NCBI RefSeq assembly: GCF_008831285.2
Contig: NC_045145.1
Span: forward strand, 20,228,040 to 20,292,039
Direction of reading: 5' to 3'
Source of the DNA: Nymphaea colorata
Taxonomy: Eukaryota; Streptophyta; Magnoliopsida; Nymphaeales; Nymphaeaceae
DNA length: 64,000 nt
Shown here piece after piece: positions 48,814 through 59,177 of this stretch (positions within the stretch are counted from its first letter, which is position 1; every line of letters begins with the position of its first letter). A model generated the notes under the pieces. The model saw nothing but the letters and a program-made list of their open reading frames with translations, made no database searches and was not told the DNA's origin. The position numbers and the translations under genes are program-made.

Positions 48814-50385
48814 GTTTCCCTTTGCATTCTATTTTCACGCAAAGAGAATAGGGCAGAAATGTGGAAAGAGGGCGACGGCCTCCATCGCGTGGGTGATGGA
48901 AGCCGTGAGTTCTGTTTGGAGGGAAAGGGGACGGTAGGGAGTTGGGCGATGGAGAAGCATGGGGCCGGCGGTTATGGCGGCATGGCGGGCAGCGACCGCC
49001 GTTTTGGGCGACGGCCGGCGCCCATCCATCTCTGTCTACCCGTTTTTCTTTTTCAATTTCTAAAAGGAACCAACATAGGAGGGCAGAGGAGCGGGAGAAA
49101 GGGCTTCGCCCGTTTCCGGCACCCATCTCCAAATCTCCACCGCCGGGCTCTTCCCCATCGCCGGACGGCGCCGTGAGACCTGTCGGCACGCACCCATAGC
49201 CTGTCGGAGGAGGTTTCCGCTGTTCCCTGTCGTTCGGCGTATGGCAGACGAGCGGCGGTTTCAGTTTCCCTGAAACCGCTCGCTAGGTCGAGTGGGAGCC
49301 GGTCGGGCGGAAGGTGGGGGTGGGTCGGACCTCCGCCCGCCCGCTTTGGTTTCAAAATTTTTGGATCGGGTCGGGTCCGGTTGGACCCGATCCGTATCCA
49401 TTCGGTTGATTTTATAAACTGAACCGATTCGGTCCGTTTCTGAACCGACACGGTTCGTTTCAGGCTTTTAGAGACCGATTCGGGCCGTTTCAGAACCGGT
49501 TCGGGCATTTTAGGACCGATTCAAATCTTTTCTGGACCGGTTTAGTTATTTTTCAGACCGGTTCCTTCGGTTTTAGAACCGGTTTGGGCCCTTTTGAACC
49601 GATTCAGAGTTGTTTGAGACCGGTTCTTTCCCTTTTCGGACCGGTTCATCTAGTTTTCCACCGGTTCGGTCCATTTAGGACTGATATGGGACCGGTTCTA
49701 AGCTAGAGGAAGCTGGTACATGTGTTTGTATGCCCATTTAAGGTGTTTAATGGATTGGTTTGATCATTTTAGATCGATACAGGACCGATTCATTATGTTT
49801 TATGGAGCTTTAATGAATAATTTAGATAGCATTAAGTTGATTATGTAGAAATGATTCATGTGATTCGTGTATTTCATTTTAAATGTGTTATTGTGACATG
49901 TTATATTTTTGTATCATGTTTTTTGTTTAGGATTATGCTAAGGTTAAATTTTATTGCATGATCATAAAATTGTGCGATAACGCTAATGTAAGAAGCCTAT
50001 GATTAGTTAAATCATGTTATACCTCACCAAAGTGACTACGCATGATTTAAAGACACATTAGTGTTTCATGTTGTGCTTATTCTCATTTGAAGTGGCATAA
50101 TTACCCAAAGGTAGTGTGTTATGTTCAGGAGAATAAGTAGAGTAAAATAGGAAAATAGATTCTTACATAGTTATGTCATTTTACACCCAAAGGTGTTATG
50201 CTTAACTATAGTTTGGATTTACATTTCCTAGTTTTACTAGATAAAGTTAAGACAGAATACATGTGCGTATTAGGTATATTACCAAAGTAGTATCCTAATG
50301 ACCCCGAGTATTTGTCTTGGAAATAGTAAACATAAAGAGCCCTTTATTTGGTTTACTGTTCCATATGGTTTCTCTCATATAATGC
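48814..50385 (+). other. Copia untranslated leader with an ACCGGTT-rich array
   Basis: A long region between primer site and gag with only spurious short open frames. Between about 49420 and 49700 the words ACCGGTT or ACCGATT occur about 13 times at roughly 20-27-base spacing, often after GG or GA and before C. A plausible splice acceptor lies just beyond it, at 50419. The region would be removed by the predicted leader intron. Confidence 0.7.
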
Positions 50386-53300
50386 ATGTCAACTTATGGA
50401 TGTCTTTTGTCGTCTGCAGTGCCTGGATCTATTTATTTTAATGGCTCAAATTCTATCCCTTTACTTGATGATTCGAATTATGCTGAATGGAAAGAAAATG
50501 TTGTGTTTACATTGGGGTATATGGATCTGGATATGGCTTTGAGGCGACCTGAGCCACCACCTCTTACACCAGAAAGTACACATAATGAAATAGTGTATTT
50601 TGACAAGTGGGAGCGTTCTAACCGACTAAGCTTGTTGCTTTTGCAATCAAGGGTCGCTAAGAACATACGTGGTGCTATCCCACCTTGTAGATTGGTGAGA
50701 GAGTTTTTGGATGCAGTTGAGGCTCAGTTTGTTAGTTCTCATAAAGCTAGAGCCAGTACCCTAATGTCAAAGTTAATATCTATGAAATATCAAGGAGGGG
50801 GTAACATTCGCCAGCATATGTTAGAGATGAGGAACATTGCTTCTCAATTGAATGACATGAAGTTGACTATTTTTGAATCATTCTTGGTATTCTTTACTTT
50901 GACCTCTTTACCAGCTGAATATACTCCTTTCAAGATCAGTTACAACACACATAATACTGAATGAACATTCAATGAATTGATGTCCAAGTGTGTTGAAGAG
51001 GAGGAAAGAATGAAGGGTGAGAAGTTGCAAAGTGCACATATGGTTTCTCACTCTGGGGCTGGTAAAGTTGGCATAAAGAAAAGTTCAATGAAAAGGAGTG
51101 CCAAGAAGAAGTCAACAGGACAAACTGCTTCTCAAACTGCGCAGACTAACTTAGCACCTATAAAGTGTTTCTTTTGCAAGAAAAAGGGGCATAAGAAGTC
51201 AGACTGCATCAAGTACAAGAATTGGTTAGAGAAGAAAGGTAACATGTCATTTGTTTCACTTAAAAGTAATATGTTACATGTTCCTATTAATAGCTGGTGG
51301 ATTGACTCTGGTGCTACTGTGCATATTGCCAATAATTTACAGGACTTTCTGAGCAAAATGGAACCAACACTACATGAGAGGAGCATTTTCTCAGGAAACA
51401 AAATGCGCTCACATATGAAGGCTGTAGGAGAATGCCAGATTAGGCTTGATACTGGCTTTGTTTTGGATCTTCATGATGTTTTCTTTGTTCCATCATATAG
51501 TAGAAACTTAATTTCTGTATCAAGACTGGACAAATTTGATTTCTGTTTAAAGTTTGAAAACTCAAAGATGTTGATTTATAAAGATATTGTTGAAATTGGT
51601 TCTGCTATTTTGTGTGATGGTTTATACAAGTTGAATGTGAAGATCCAATCTCCTGAATCGTTGGTTTCTAGTCATAATATAATTGACAATAAGCGTAGTA
51701 CCATAAAGGATGATTCATACATGCTATGGCACCGCCGTTTGGGTCATATCTCTGAAAAGAGAATAAGGAGACTCCTAAATGAAGGGATCTTACGATCTCT
51801 TGATTTTACAGATAACGACATATGTGTAGATTGCATAAAGGCAAAGCAAACTAACATATATAAAGAAGGTGTCGAGCTATGTATTGAAAAGTTAGGAATT
51901 GTTCACACAGATGTTTGTGGACCTTTCTCTCATTGTTACACAGGCGAAAAGTATTTTGTCACCTTTATAGATGACTATTCTCGGTATTTGTATCTCTACT
52001 TAATCTTTGAAAAATCTGATGTGTGTCAAGTTTTCAAAGACTATAAGAAAGAAATAGAGAAACAAACCGGTGAGGTTATCAAGATAGTCAGATCAGATAG
52101 AGGTGGTGAATATTATGGTAGGTTCACTGAGATGGGACAAAGGGAAGGACCATTAGCGCGATTTTTAAAGGAAGAAGGCATTGTGCCTCAATACACTATG
52201 CTAGGCAGCGCCTACCAAAATGGTGTTGCTGAAAAAAGAAATCGTACGCTTAAAGAAATGGTTCGAGCTATGTTAAATTACTCTACTCTCCCTCTAACCT
52301 TGTGGGGTGAAGCTCTCAGGACAGCAGTGCATATACAGAATAGGGTTCCTACTAAGGCTGTTCCCACAACTCCTTACGAGTTATGGACAGGTAGGAAACC
52401 TTCTCTTTCTCATATGCACATATGGGGATGTCCTGCTGAAGCTAAATTGTATAACCCCTACATAAAAGCCTTTGATCCTAGAACAACCAGTGGTTTCTTT
52501 ATTGGTTATCCAGAAAGATCGAAAGACTATAGGTTTTATTGTCCATCTCATACACCACATATTGTGGAAACAGATAAGGCTAAGTTCCTGGAAGATGGCT
52601 CATTTGGGTTAGATGCATTACAAAACCTCAATTTTGAGAAAATACAGGATACTGAAAGTAGACCTGATAAAGAAAATATAAATGTGTATGATTATGTTGT
52701 CTCCCAGGATGACATGAATGCAAATCATACTGGCAATGCATCAGATCCAGATGAATTAAGTGTAGATCATACTGATGAACACGAACAGAATGTGGACATA
52801 CAAATTGAAAATGATCAATTACCTGTTCGTAGATCTACAAGGGCCAGGAGATCTGCCATATCATCAGACTATGTGGTATACCTACAAGAGCCTAGTGATT
52901 TCATAGATGTTGATGATGATCCTTTCACATTCATTGAAGCCGTTGAAAGCAAAGAATATAGGCACTGGATTAATGCCATGAAAGAAGAGCTTGACTCTAC
53001 GGCTAAAAAACAGACGTGGAGCCTTATGTCGTTGCTTGAAGGAGTAAAACCCGTAAGATGTAAATGAGTTTATAAGACCAAGAGGGACTCTAAAGGCAAC
53101 ATAGAGAGATACAAGGCAAGATTGGTTGCTAAAGAATTCACACAAATGGAGGGCATTGACTATAATGAGACATATTCACCTGTCTCTGCTAAAGAGTCAA
53201 TGAGGATTGTCCTTGCACTTGTAGCTCATTTTGACTTAGAGCTACATCAGATGGATGTGAAAACAGCTTTCTTAAATGGTGATTTGGATGAAGAGGTATA

Positions 53301-54689
53301 TATGGATCAACCTCAAGGGTTTTCTGAGAGTGGTAAAGATCATTTGGTTTGCAAACTTAATAAAGCAATTTATGGACTTAAACAGGCCTCACGTCAATGG
53401 TACATTAAGTTTTCCGAAGTCATTACGACTTTTGGGTTTACAGAAAACATCATTGATCGATGTGTGTATCTTAAGACATGTGGGAGTAAGTTCATAATTT
53501 TGACTTTATATGTGGATGACATTTTGCTTGCTTCAAATGATCTTCAATTGCTAACAGAAACCAAACATTTTCTCGCATCTCATTTTGAGATGAAGGACAT
53601 GGGTGAGGCTTCATTTGTTCTCGGCATTGAGATTCGTCGAGACAGATCTAAATGTGTTTTAAGTCTCTCCCAATCAGTATATATCAATAAAGTTCTTAAG
53701 AGATATGGGATGAAGAATTGTTCTCCTATTTCAGCACCCATAGCTAAAGGGGATAAATTGAGCCTAAATGATTGTCCAAAGGACGAATTTGAAAAGGCAC
53801 AAATGATCAACATTCCATATGCATCTGCGGTTGGCAGCTTGCAGTATGCGTAGATTTGTACTAGGCCTGACATTTCCTTTGCTGTTGGCATGCTTGGTAG
53901 ATTTCAATCTAATCCAGGCATGACACATTGGAAGGCCGTAAAGAGAGTCATGCGGTACTTGCAAGGGACAAAAGATTACATGTTGACATATCGCAAGGTG
54001 GACCATTTAGAAGTGATTGGCTATTCTGATGCCGATCTTGGAGGATGTACCGATAGTAGAAAGTCTACTACTGGTTTTGTTTTCCTTCTATCAGGAGGTG
54101 CCATCTCATGAGGGAGCAAAAAGCAGACTGTGACTACTGCTCACACCATGGAAGCAGAATTCATTGCATTATATGAGACTACATCACAGGCAATTTGGAT
54201 AAAGAACTTCATTTCACAGCTCAAGATAGTGGAATCTATTGATATACCACTTAAGGTTCACTGTGATAATGAAGCTGCAGTGTCCTTTTCCAACAACAAC
54301 AAAAGTACTACTTCTTGTAGGCATATGGAACTTAAGTATTTTGTTGTTAAGGAAATGACAGAGAATCAACTAGTGTGTATTCAACACATTGAGACTACAA
54401 ATATGGTTGCAGATCCTCTTACTAAAGCGCTAGCATCTGGTATGTTCTTTGAACATGTTAAGAGGATGGGTTTGTGTAGTTCAATGTAAACACACTATTA
54501 TGCAAACATTTATAAATGTGATCACATACAGTTTGTTGATTCTCATTAAGTTTGTTGTCTATTTATTTTGTATTCTCATTTGTTTGTTGAGAAGTTTTGT
54601 AAGACAACAAGGTGGGACCTTGGAATGGATTTTAAGGCTAATCCATTCATTTTGTTTACCCTTGATATCGACTTGGACTAGTGGGAGAT

Positions 54690-55091
54690 TGTTGGGATTT
54701 CTCCATCTGGATAGTCCTGCGTCGATACGGGTCCATATCCGTTTCGGACCCTTAAGTATAAATACTTGTGTCTTGTGATGGTGTGAGACACATCAAGTTT
54801 TAACCATCTGGGTAATCGGTCCCCTTAGTCATACGTGAATTGCCTGTCCCCATCACTGGGCTGCTATGGCTGAGGAGAGAAACCCATTGCCGCCGCCGCC
54901 GCTACCTCCGTAGGGGAACGACTCTATGGGGACTGTAGCCGTTCTTCCCACAGCCGCCGACATTCAGTCGGCGATCGCCTCTACAGGTTCTACTTCCGCC
55001 CTATATGAAACCACATTAATCATAAATGTTTGTTTTTCGATTTCTGCATTTTCGTTTGTGCGCTATCTAGATTTCTAGCAAAGCTCCAACA
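54690..55091 (+). repeat. 3' LTR of the Copia element
   Basis: Matches the 5' LTR. The copy of the LTR open frame carries a stop (CCG TAG) where the 5' LTR has CCG CAG, so only the 5' LTR can supply the gag N-terminus. Confidence 0.95.
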
Positions 55092-55096
55092 TGCTC

Positions 55097-57120
55097 CTCT
55101 TAAACAGCTTTGTCTTTAGGATGCACAAGAAAAATACTGTGCATTAGTTGAAATTCATATGGGGAAGGAAAGTTTAACGTGTCGTGTTTCCTGTGCATCA
55201 AGCACTGAAATATTTCACCCACAAAAGTCATACGAACGTGGAGAATTTAACCCGCAAAAAAGTTCGACCTCTGGAGGTCAGACTTTTTATTTTTTTGAGA
55301 GCCGTTAGGGCTCTCTCGCTGGCTCTCTTCTCTCACTGCCTCTCCTCTGTCGCTCTCTCCTTCCTCTCCTCTCTCGCTGTCTCTCCTATCTCGCTCACTC
55401 CTTCCTCTCCTCTCTCGCTGCCTGTCCTTTCTCGCTCTCTTGTTCCTCTCCACTCTCGCTTTCTCGTTCCTCTCCTCTTTCCCCAATGTCTTGGCACCAT
55501 CTTCAACAGGAAATTTGGATTTATCCCTCTTGGCTGCTCCTTTACTCAGGTATGCCTCTCACGATTCCTCTTTTTTCACTTCTATCATGCTCTGTTTGGT
55601 GGGTGTCTGCTATGCTTTTGTTTTGAAGTTACAACTTGTATATTTTTGTCCTTACTTGATTCCGCTCAATTACCATATTATAAAACCAATCACTCCAATA
55701 ATTTGCCCAGTATGTAGGTTCTGTCTTCAGCTTTAATTCATGTAGTGCCTGTTCAAATGTTTGTGAGCACAGCAACTGGTATTCATTCAAACATTTCTAC
55801 TTCCACACGATTAAACATAATATATTAAATACATTAACACTGCCAATGCCTGGAATACATTGTGAATTGCTGTTTTTTGAGTTTGATTCATAGAACTTGT
55901 TGTTTTTTTGTAAATGCAGGCAAATCAGCTAGAAAGCGACATAGCAAGGACTGGAATACATTGTCAATTGGATCTTGAAAGCCACCGGTGAAAAGACAAG
56001 CTTATATCACCTAATCAGGTCTGTTAAAAACCCCTTTGTGCTTTATGTGTTCATTGAAGCTTCTCTTTCTGCATATGCTGCAGTCTCTTGGTTGTCTTGC
56101 ACTACTTAGTTAAATGAACTGGTTTTGAATTACGGTGCACATCTTTCTTTCTAGCAACTCAACACCGTGTATTACGGTGTTAATACTTTAATTATAGATG
56201 TTGAGATTTTGGGGAAGGTAACACAATCTTGAGGATACCTTGGTATATAGTTCAGTTGTATGTAGTTTTCTGTGTATGTGTGCTTCTATGATTTACAACC
56301 TATATGTCTTGTTATGAGATCTTGGAATGGTAACAAAATATTGTGGATATGTTGAAACAGTTTGGGTGAATGCATGCATGCAAATTTTTATAGATAGTCT
56401 GCAATTTTTTATTCATTTAGTTCTTGTTATGGATAGGGATCAGCCTTGGTGCAACTCATGCCATGCCAGGGATTGGAATGCTTCTCCTTTCATGTTTTAT
56501 TCGAAGAGGTGTTGTACCCACATGAAGTTGGATTGTTGTTTAATCAATTTATTGTTTTAGATCATCTTCCAATTTGTATCCATGTGAAATTGGAAGAGAA
56601 CAAAAAAAACTTCTAACAGTCAGGAAAAAAGTCTCAATTATTTTTTGCCCTGTGCACTAAACACAATTAATTTTACATTGTAAAAACTTACCATGTGCAC
56701 CAACACAGTTAATTTTACCCTGCACTTCCCTGCAATCAAACACGGTCTCAAATTGAAAAATTTATATATAAATTTTGGAAAATTTTATTTGTCGTATGTA
56801 AAAATTTTAAAAAATGATATTTCGGTTCGTGTCAAAATTATAAAAACTTTAATTCTTCCCCTGATGAAAAATTTCTGACTCTACCCCTATTTGTAGGGGG
56901 AAACCCGGTTGCCTAGAATAGAAAAATACAATCTCCTACCGGCGGAGACGTAAAAATACTGTGCAATGGCATCCATCAACAAACTAATATGGGTTTGATC
57001 CTCGTTGAAAGAGATGAATAATCACACAAATGTAATCACCAAGCGGCCACTTTACATTAATTGCTATAGAACCCGTCTTCCACAAGAGGATGAAAGAAAA
57101 AAGAAAAAAAAAGCGTCCTG
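55097..57120. other. Intergenic region with a CT-rich repeat block
   Basis: 55310-55480 is a pyrimidine-rich array with an approximate 40-base period (CTTCCTCTCCTCTCTCGCTG). 55500-56560 shows intron-like splice signals but no linked coding sequence. Near 56870-56895 lies a terminus (minus strand AGGGGTAGAGTCAGAAATTT) related to the MITE ends at 32345. No gene recognised. Confidence 0.5.
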
Positions 57121-57290
57121 CAATTTTATGCGTGAAAAAACTCAATCCTTACTCATGAGCACACTACACGTAAAAGGCCAATAGCAAGCAGCCGATGTAT
57201 TAACAAAAGCCACCCAGAGAGATAATTTTTCAAGAAACCTCAGCGAGTTGGGTGTGAAATAATCCATCGCACACTTGAGGGAGAGTGTGG
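57120..57290 (+). mobile_element. 3' end of an old Copia element
   Basis: Translation reads QAADVLTKATQRDNFSRNLSELGV, the end of Copia RNase H, followed by a purine tract (CTTGAGGGAGAG) and a possible LTR start TGTGGCAAAGG at 57286. Truncated on both sides. It sits just beyond the 3' flank of gene D. Confidence 0.7.
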
Positions 57291-57677
57291 CAAAGGAATG
57301 AGTTCAACACCTTTCAGAAACCAGAAACTATCATTCGGAAAGAAGAAATTATGGCTGCCCCCATCCTTCCTTGTCCGAGAAGGATCCATTTATAATATAT
57401 TTTGTTGCTTTATTCCTCCATTTATATCTTTATCATATTGCAAAAAATACCCAGTGAGGGTGTATCTATGCTGAATTGTACTGAATGAAATATGAACGTG
57501 GTTTCTCGCGTAGATGCAGACAAGTAATGCCGAAACCCCTTAACTTTGTAAAGCATTGCTTCTTCCTTCCTCTCCTTCTCATTTCCAATCAGATTTTGCC
57601 TGTTCGAGGGATAATAGCGTCTACATGTCCAACTTTGGCGAAAACAGCATAAAGCACTCATGTTCCAAGAGTATTGG

Positions 57678-57902
57678 GTCTCGTGCACAAGCTTGTACCA
57701 ATGTTTTAATCTATATAGTGGACAAGCAGGAAATAATAGTGTAATAGAAGTACAGTCAGATGAACTACAATAGACTCGTTCTTTCTCCATTGTACAATTC
57801 TTCGGATTGATCAACTCGTTCTAGTAGAACTTGAGGGATCTAAATCCAGAACTATGTTGCCATTGGTTCCACATGCATCTATGTAGGTTGCCCATTTTGG
57901 AA
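57678..57902 (-). other. Conserved 3' flank (likely 3' UTR) of gene D
   Basis: Matches 44965-45177 downstream of gene C, showing that the C/D duplication included the 3' UTR. Confidence 0.65.
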
Positions 57903-59177
57903 CTACTTTCTGGTCATTGGTGGTAACACAACAGGAGGCATGGTGGGCGGAACCCTCTGCGTTGCCAAGTTCCCCTTCCAACCTTCACATTCAGAAACAA
58001 AATCAATTAGGAGGCGTCACCAGAAGACAGTCGGACATGAAAGAAAAGTTTCATAGTTTCCCTGTTCAAGCCTTATCGATCAATTTAACAAGAAGCTGAG
58101 GAGGAAATCATGATGCAGCAATGCCGGCAGTGGTGGAGCTAGAAATTTATAGATAAAAAGCATTACTATAACAAATTTCAAACTTTAAAGCACTATTTTT
58201 TATAAAAAGTCAATAAACATCAATGAAGTGAATTTTGTGGGCTGGTTTGGTCAATCACTGCAAGCCATTTTGAAAAGGCTATTCAGGACGAGATGGAACT
58301 ATTTTTGTTTCAAAACAAACATAAAGAATTTAATGGTCATTTCATATGGTAGAGTTTCTTAGTACGATATAAGTTGTTGAAAAAAGAAATGACTGTGATT
58401 AGAATCCTTCTTTTAAATATGTTGAAAGAGCGATCCAAACCAGATAGATATGAGAGAGGACCTATGGTCATGTCGTAACCCCGACGCTTGAGCTCTCTGT
58501 ACTCCTGGGCGAGGGCGCAGGGCTCGCACAGTAAGTGGACGGCCCAATCGGGAGCGGGGCTCTCCGGCAGGCGATACTGGGCCCTCATCTTCGCCCTGAA
58601 GAAGGCAGAGTAGAGGCAGGCGCACCCTGTCAAGCACCTGATCACCTCATACAGGCCCGTGCCTATGATGCAGGCTGCACAACCACCATTGCCCAAGTGC
58701 AAAAATTTATCAGACAACCCTAAATTGAAAGAAGGAGAAGCAGATGCTGATCTAACTATACTTTAGAGAGAGAGAGAGAGAGAGAGACTTACACGTTTCA
58801 CCCCTGTCGACTATCTCCGCAATCTGGCCGAATGCGACACAAGGGCAGCAGCATGTTAAGAGGCCTGCAACCAGAACGAAGACGAGAACAAATCCATTTC
58901 AAGCTTTGAGGACAGAATGATAGATATATATACATATATATCTCGAGAAAAGCATACAGGTAGAGGGATCAGTGCAGCATTGGAAGAGGGTTGTCGACCA
59001 CCGGGTGGGGAATTGCTTGCGAAATTGGACGTCGCTAGGGTAACCATATAATTCGCGCTGGACCCGTAGGGTGGTGGGGATGCCAAGGGTCGGCTCCCCA
59101 TAATAGCCGCCTCGCTCATTAGGGGAAGACGATGCCGCCGCCGCCGCTGCCTGTTTCATCCCGCCTTGCTGATACAT
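57903..59177 (-). CDS. PLAC8 / PLANT CADMIUM RESISTANCE-like protein, gene D
   Basis: Minus-strand exons: 59177-58958, 58864-58793, 58674-58462, 57982-57903; 194 residues. N-terminus MYQQGGMKQ with an alanine run, nearly as in gene C. Then [10 protein letters not shown], the signature CLLTCCCPC (residues 74-82), [13 protein letters not shown], a hydrophobic stretch, [22 protein letters not shown], and GWKGNLATQ with a [15 protein letters not shown] tail. All signature cysteines are present, unlike in C. The last intron (57983-58461) carries a small repeat with a GCAGTGGTGGAGCTAG end at about 58126. The start is the ATG of the N-terminus shared with C. The upstream and downstream flanks match those of gene C. 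Confidence 0.93.

Larger units (their letters stand above)
48558..54489 (+). pseudogene. Copia gag-pol polyprotein, broken by four in-frame stops
   Basis: Main frame 50386-54489. The best start is in the LTR: 48558-48675 (39 codons, MAEERNPLPPP...) joined at GT-AG to 50420, in phase. Domains in order: gag (DDSNYAEWKENV), CCHC zinc knuckle ([14 protein letters not shown], about 51168-51209), protease ([11 protein letters not shown]), GAG-pre-integrase ([13 protein letters not shown]), integrase ([25 protein letters not shown]), reverse transcriptase (MDVKTAFLNGDL, LYVDDILLAS) and RNase H (GYSDADLGG, ADPLTKAL). Stops: TGA at 50962, TGA at 53065, TAG at 53851 and TGA at 54109. Three sit where family members have tryptophan and one where glutamine is expected. 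No frameshift was seen. Confidence 0.9.
48382..55091 (+). mobile_element. Nearly complete Copia LTR retrotransposon
   Basis: LTRs at 48382-48780 and 54690-55091 (TGTTGGGATT...GCTCCAACA) are flanked by a perfect 5-bp duplication TGCTC (48377-48381 and 55092-55096). By eye the LTRs differ by about 13 substitutions and one 3-nt indel over 400 bases, so the element is fairly young. A purine tract, GACTAGTGGGAG, precedes the 3' LTR. The gag-pol frame is broken only by four stop codons. Primer site and gag start are unusual (see separate entries). Confidence 0.95.

Noticed and set aside
48764..49508. Several open frames of 85-151 residues in the Copia leader
   Set aside because: They overlap on both strands in GC-rich or ACCGGTT-repeat sequence, and none resembles a Copia protein.
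55184..55717. 177-residue open frame
   Set aside because: Mostly translation of a CT-rich repeat block; no homology or splice support.
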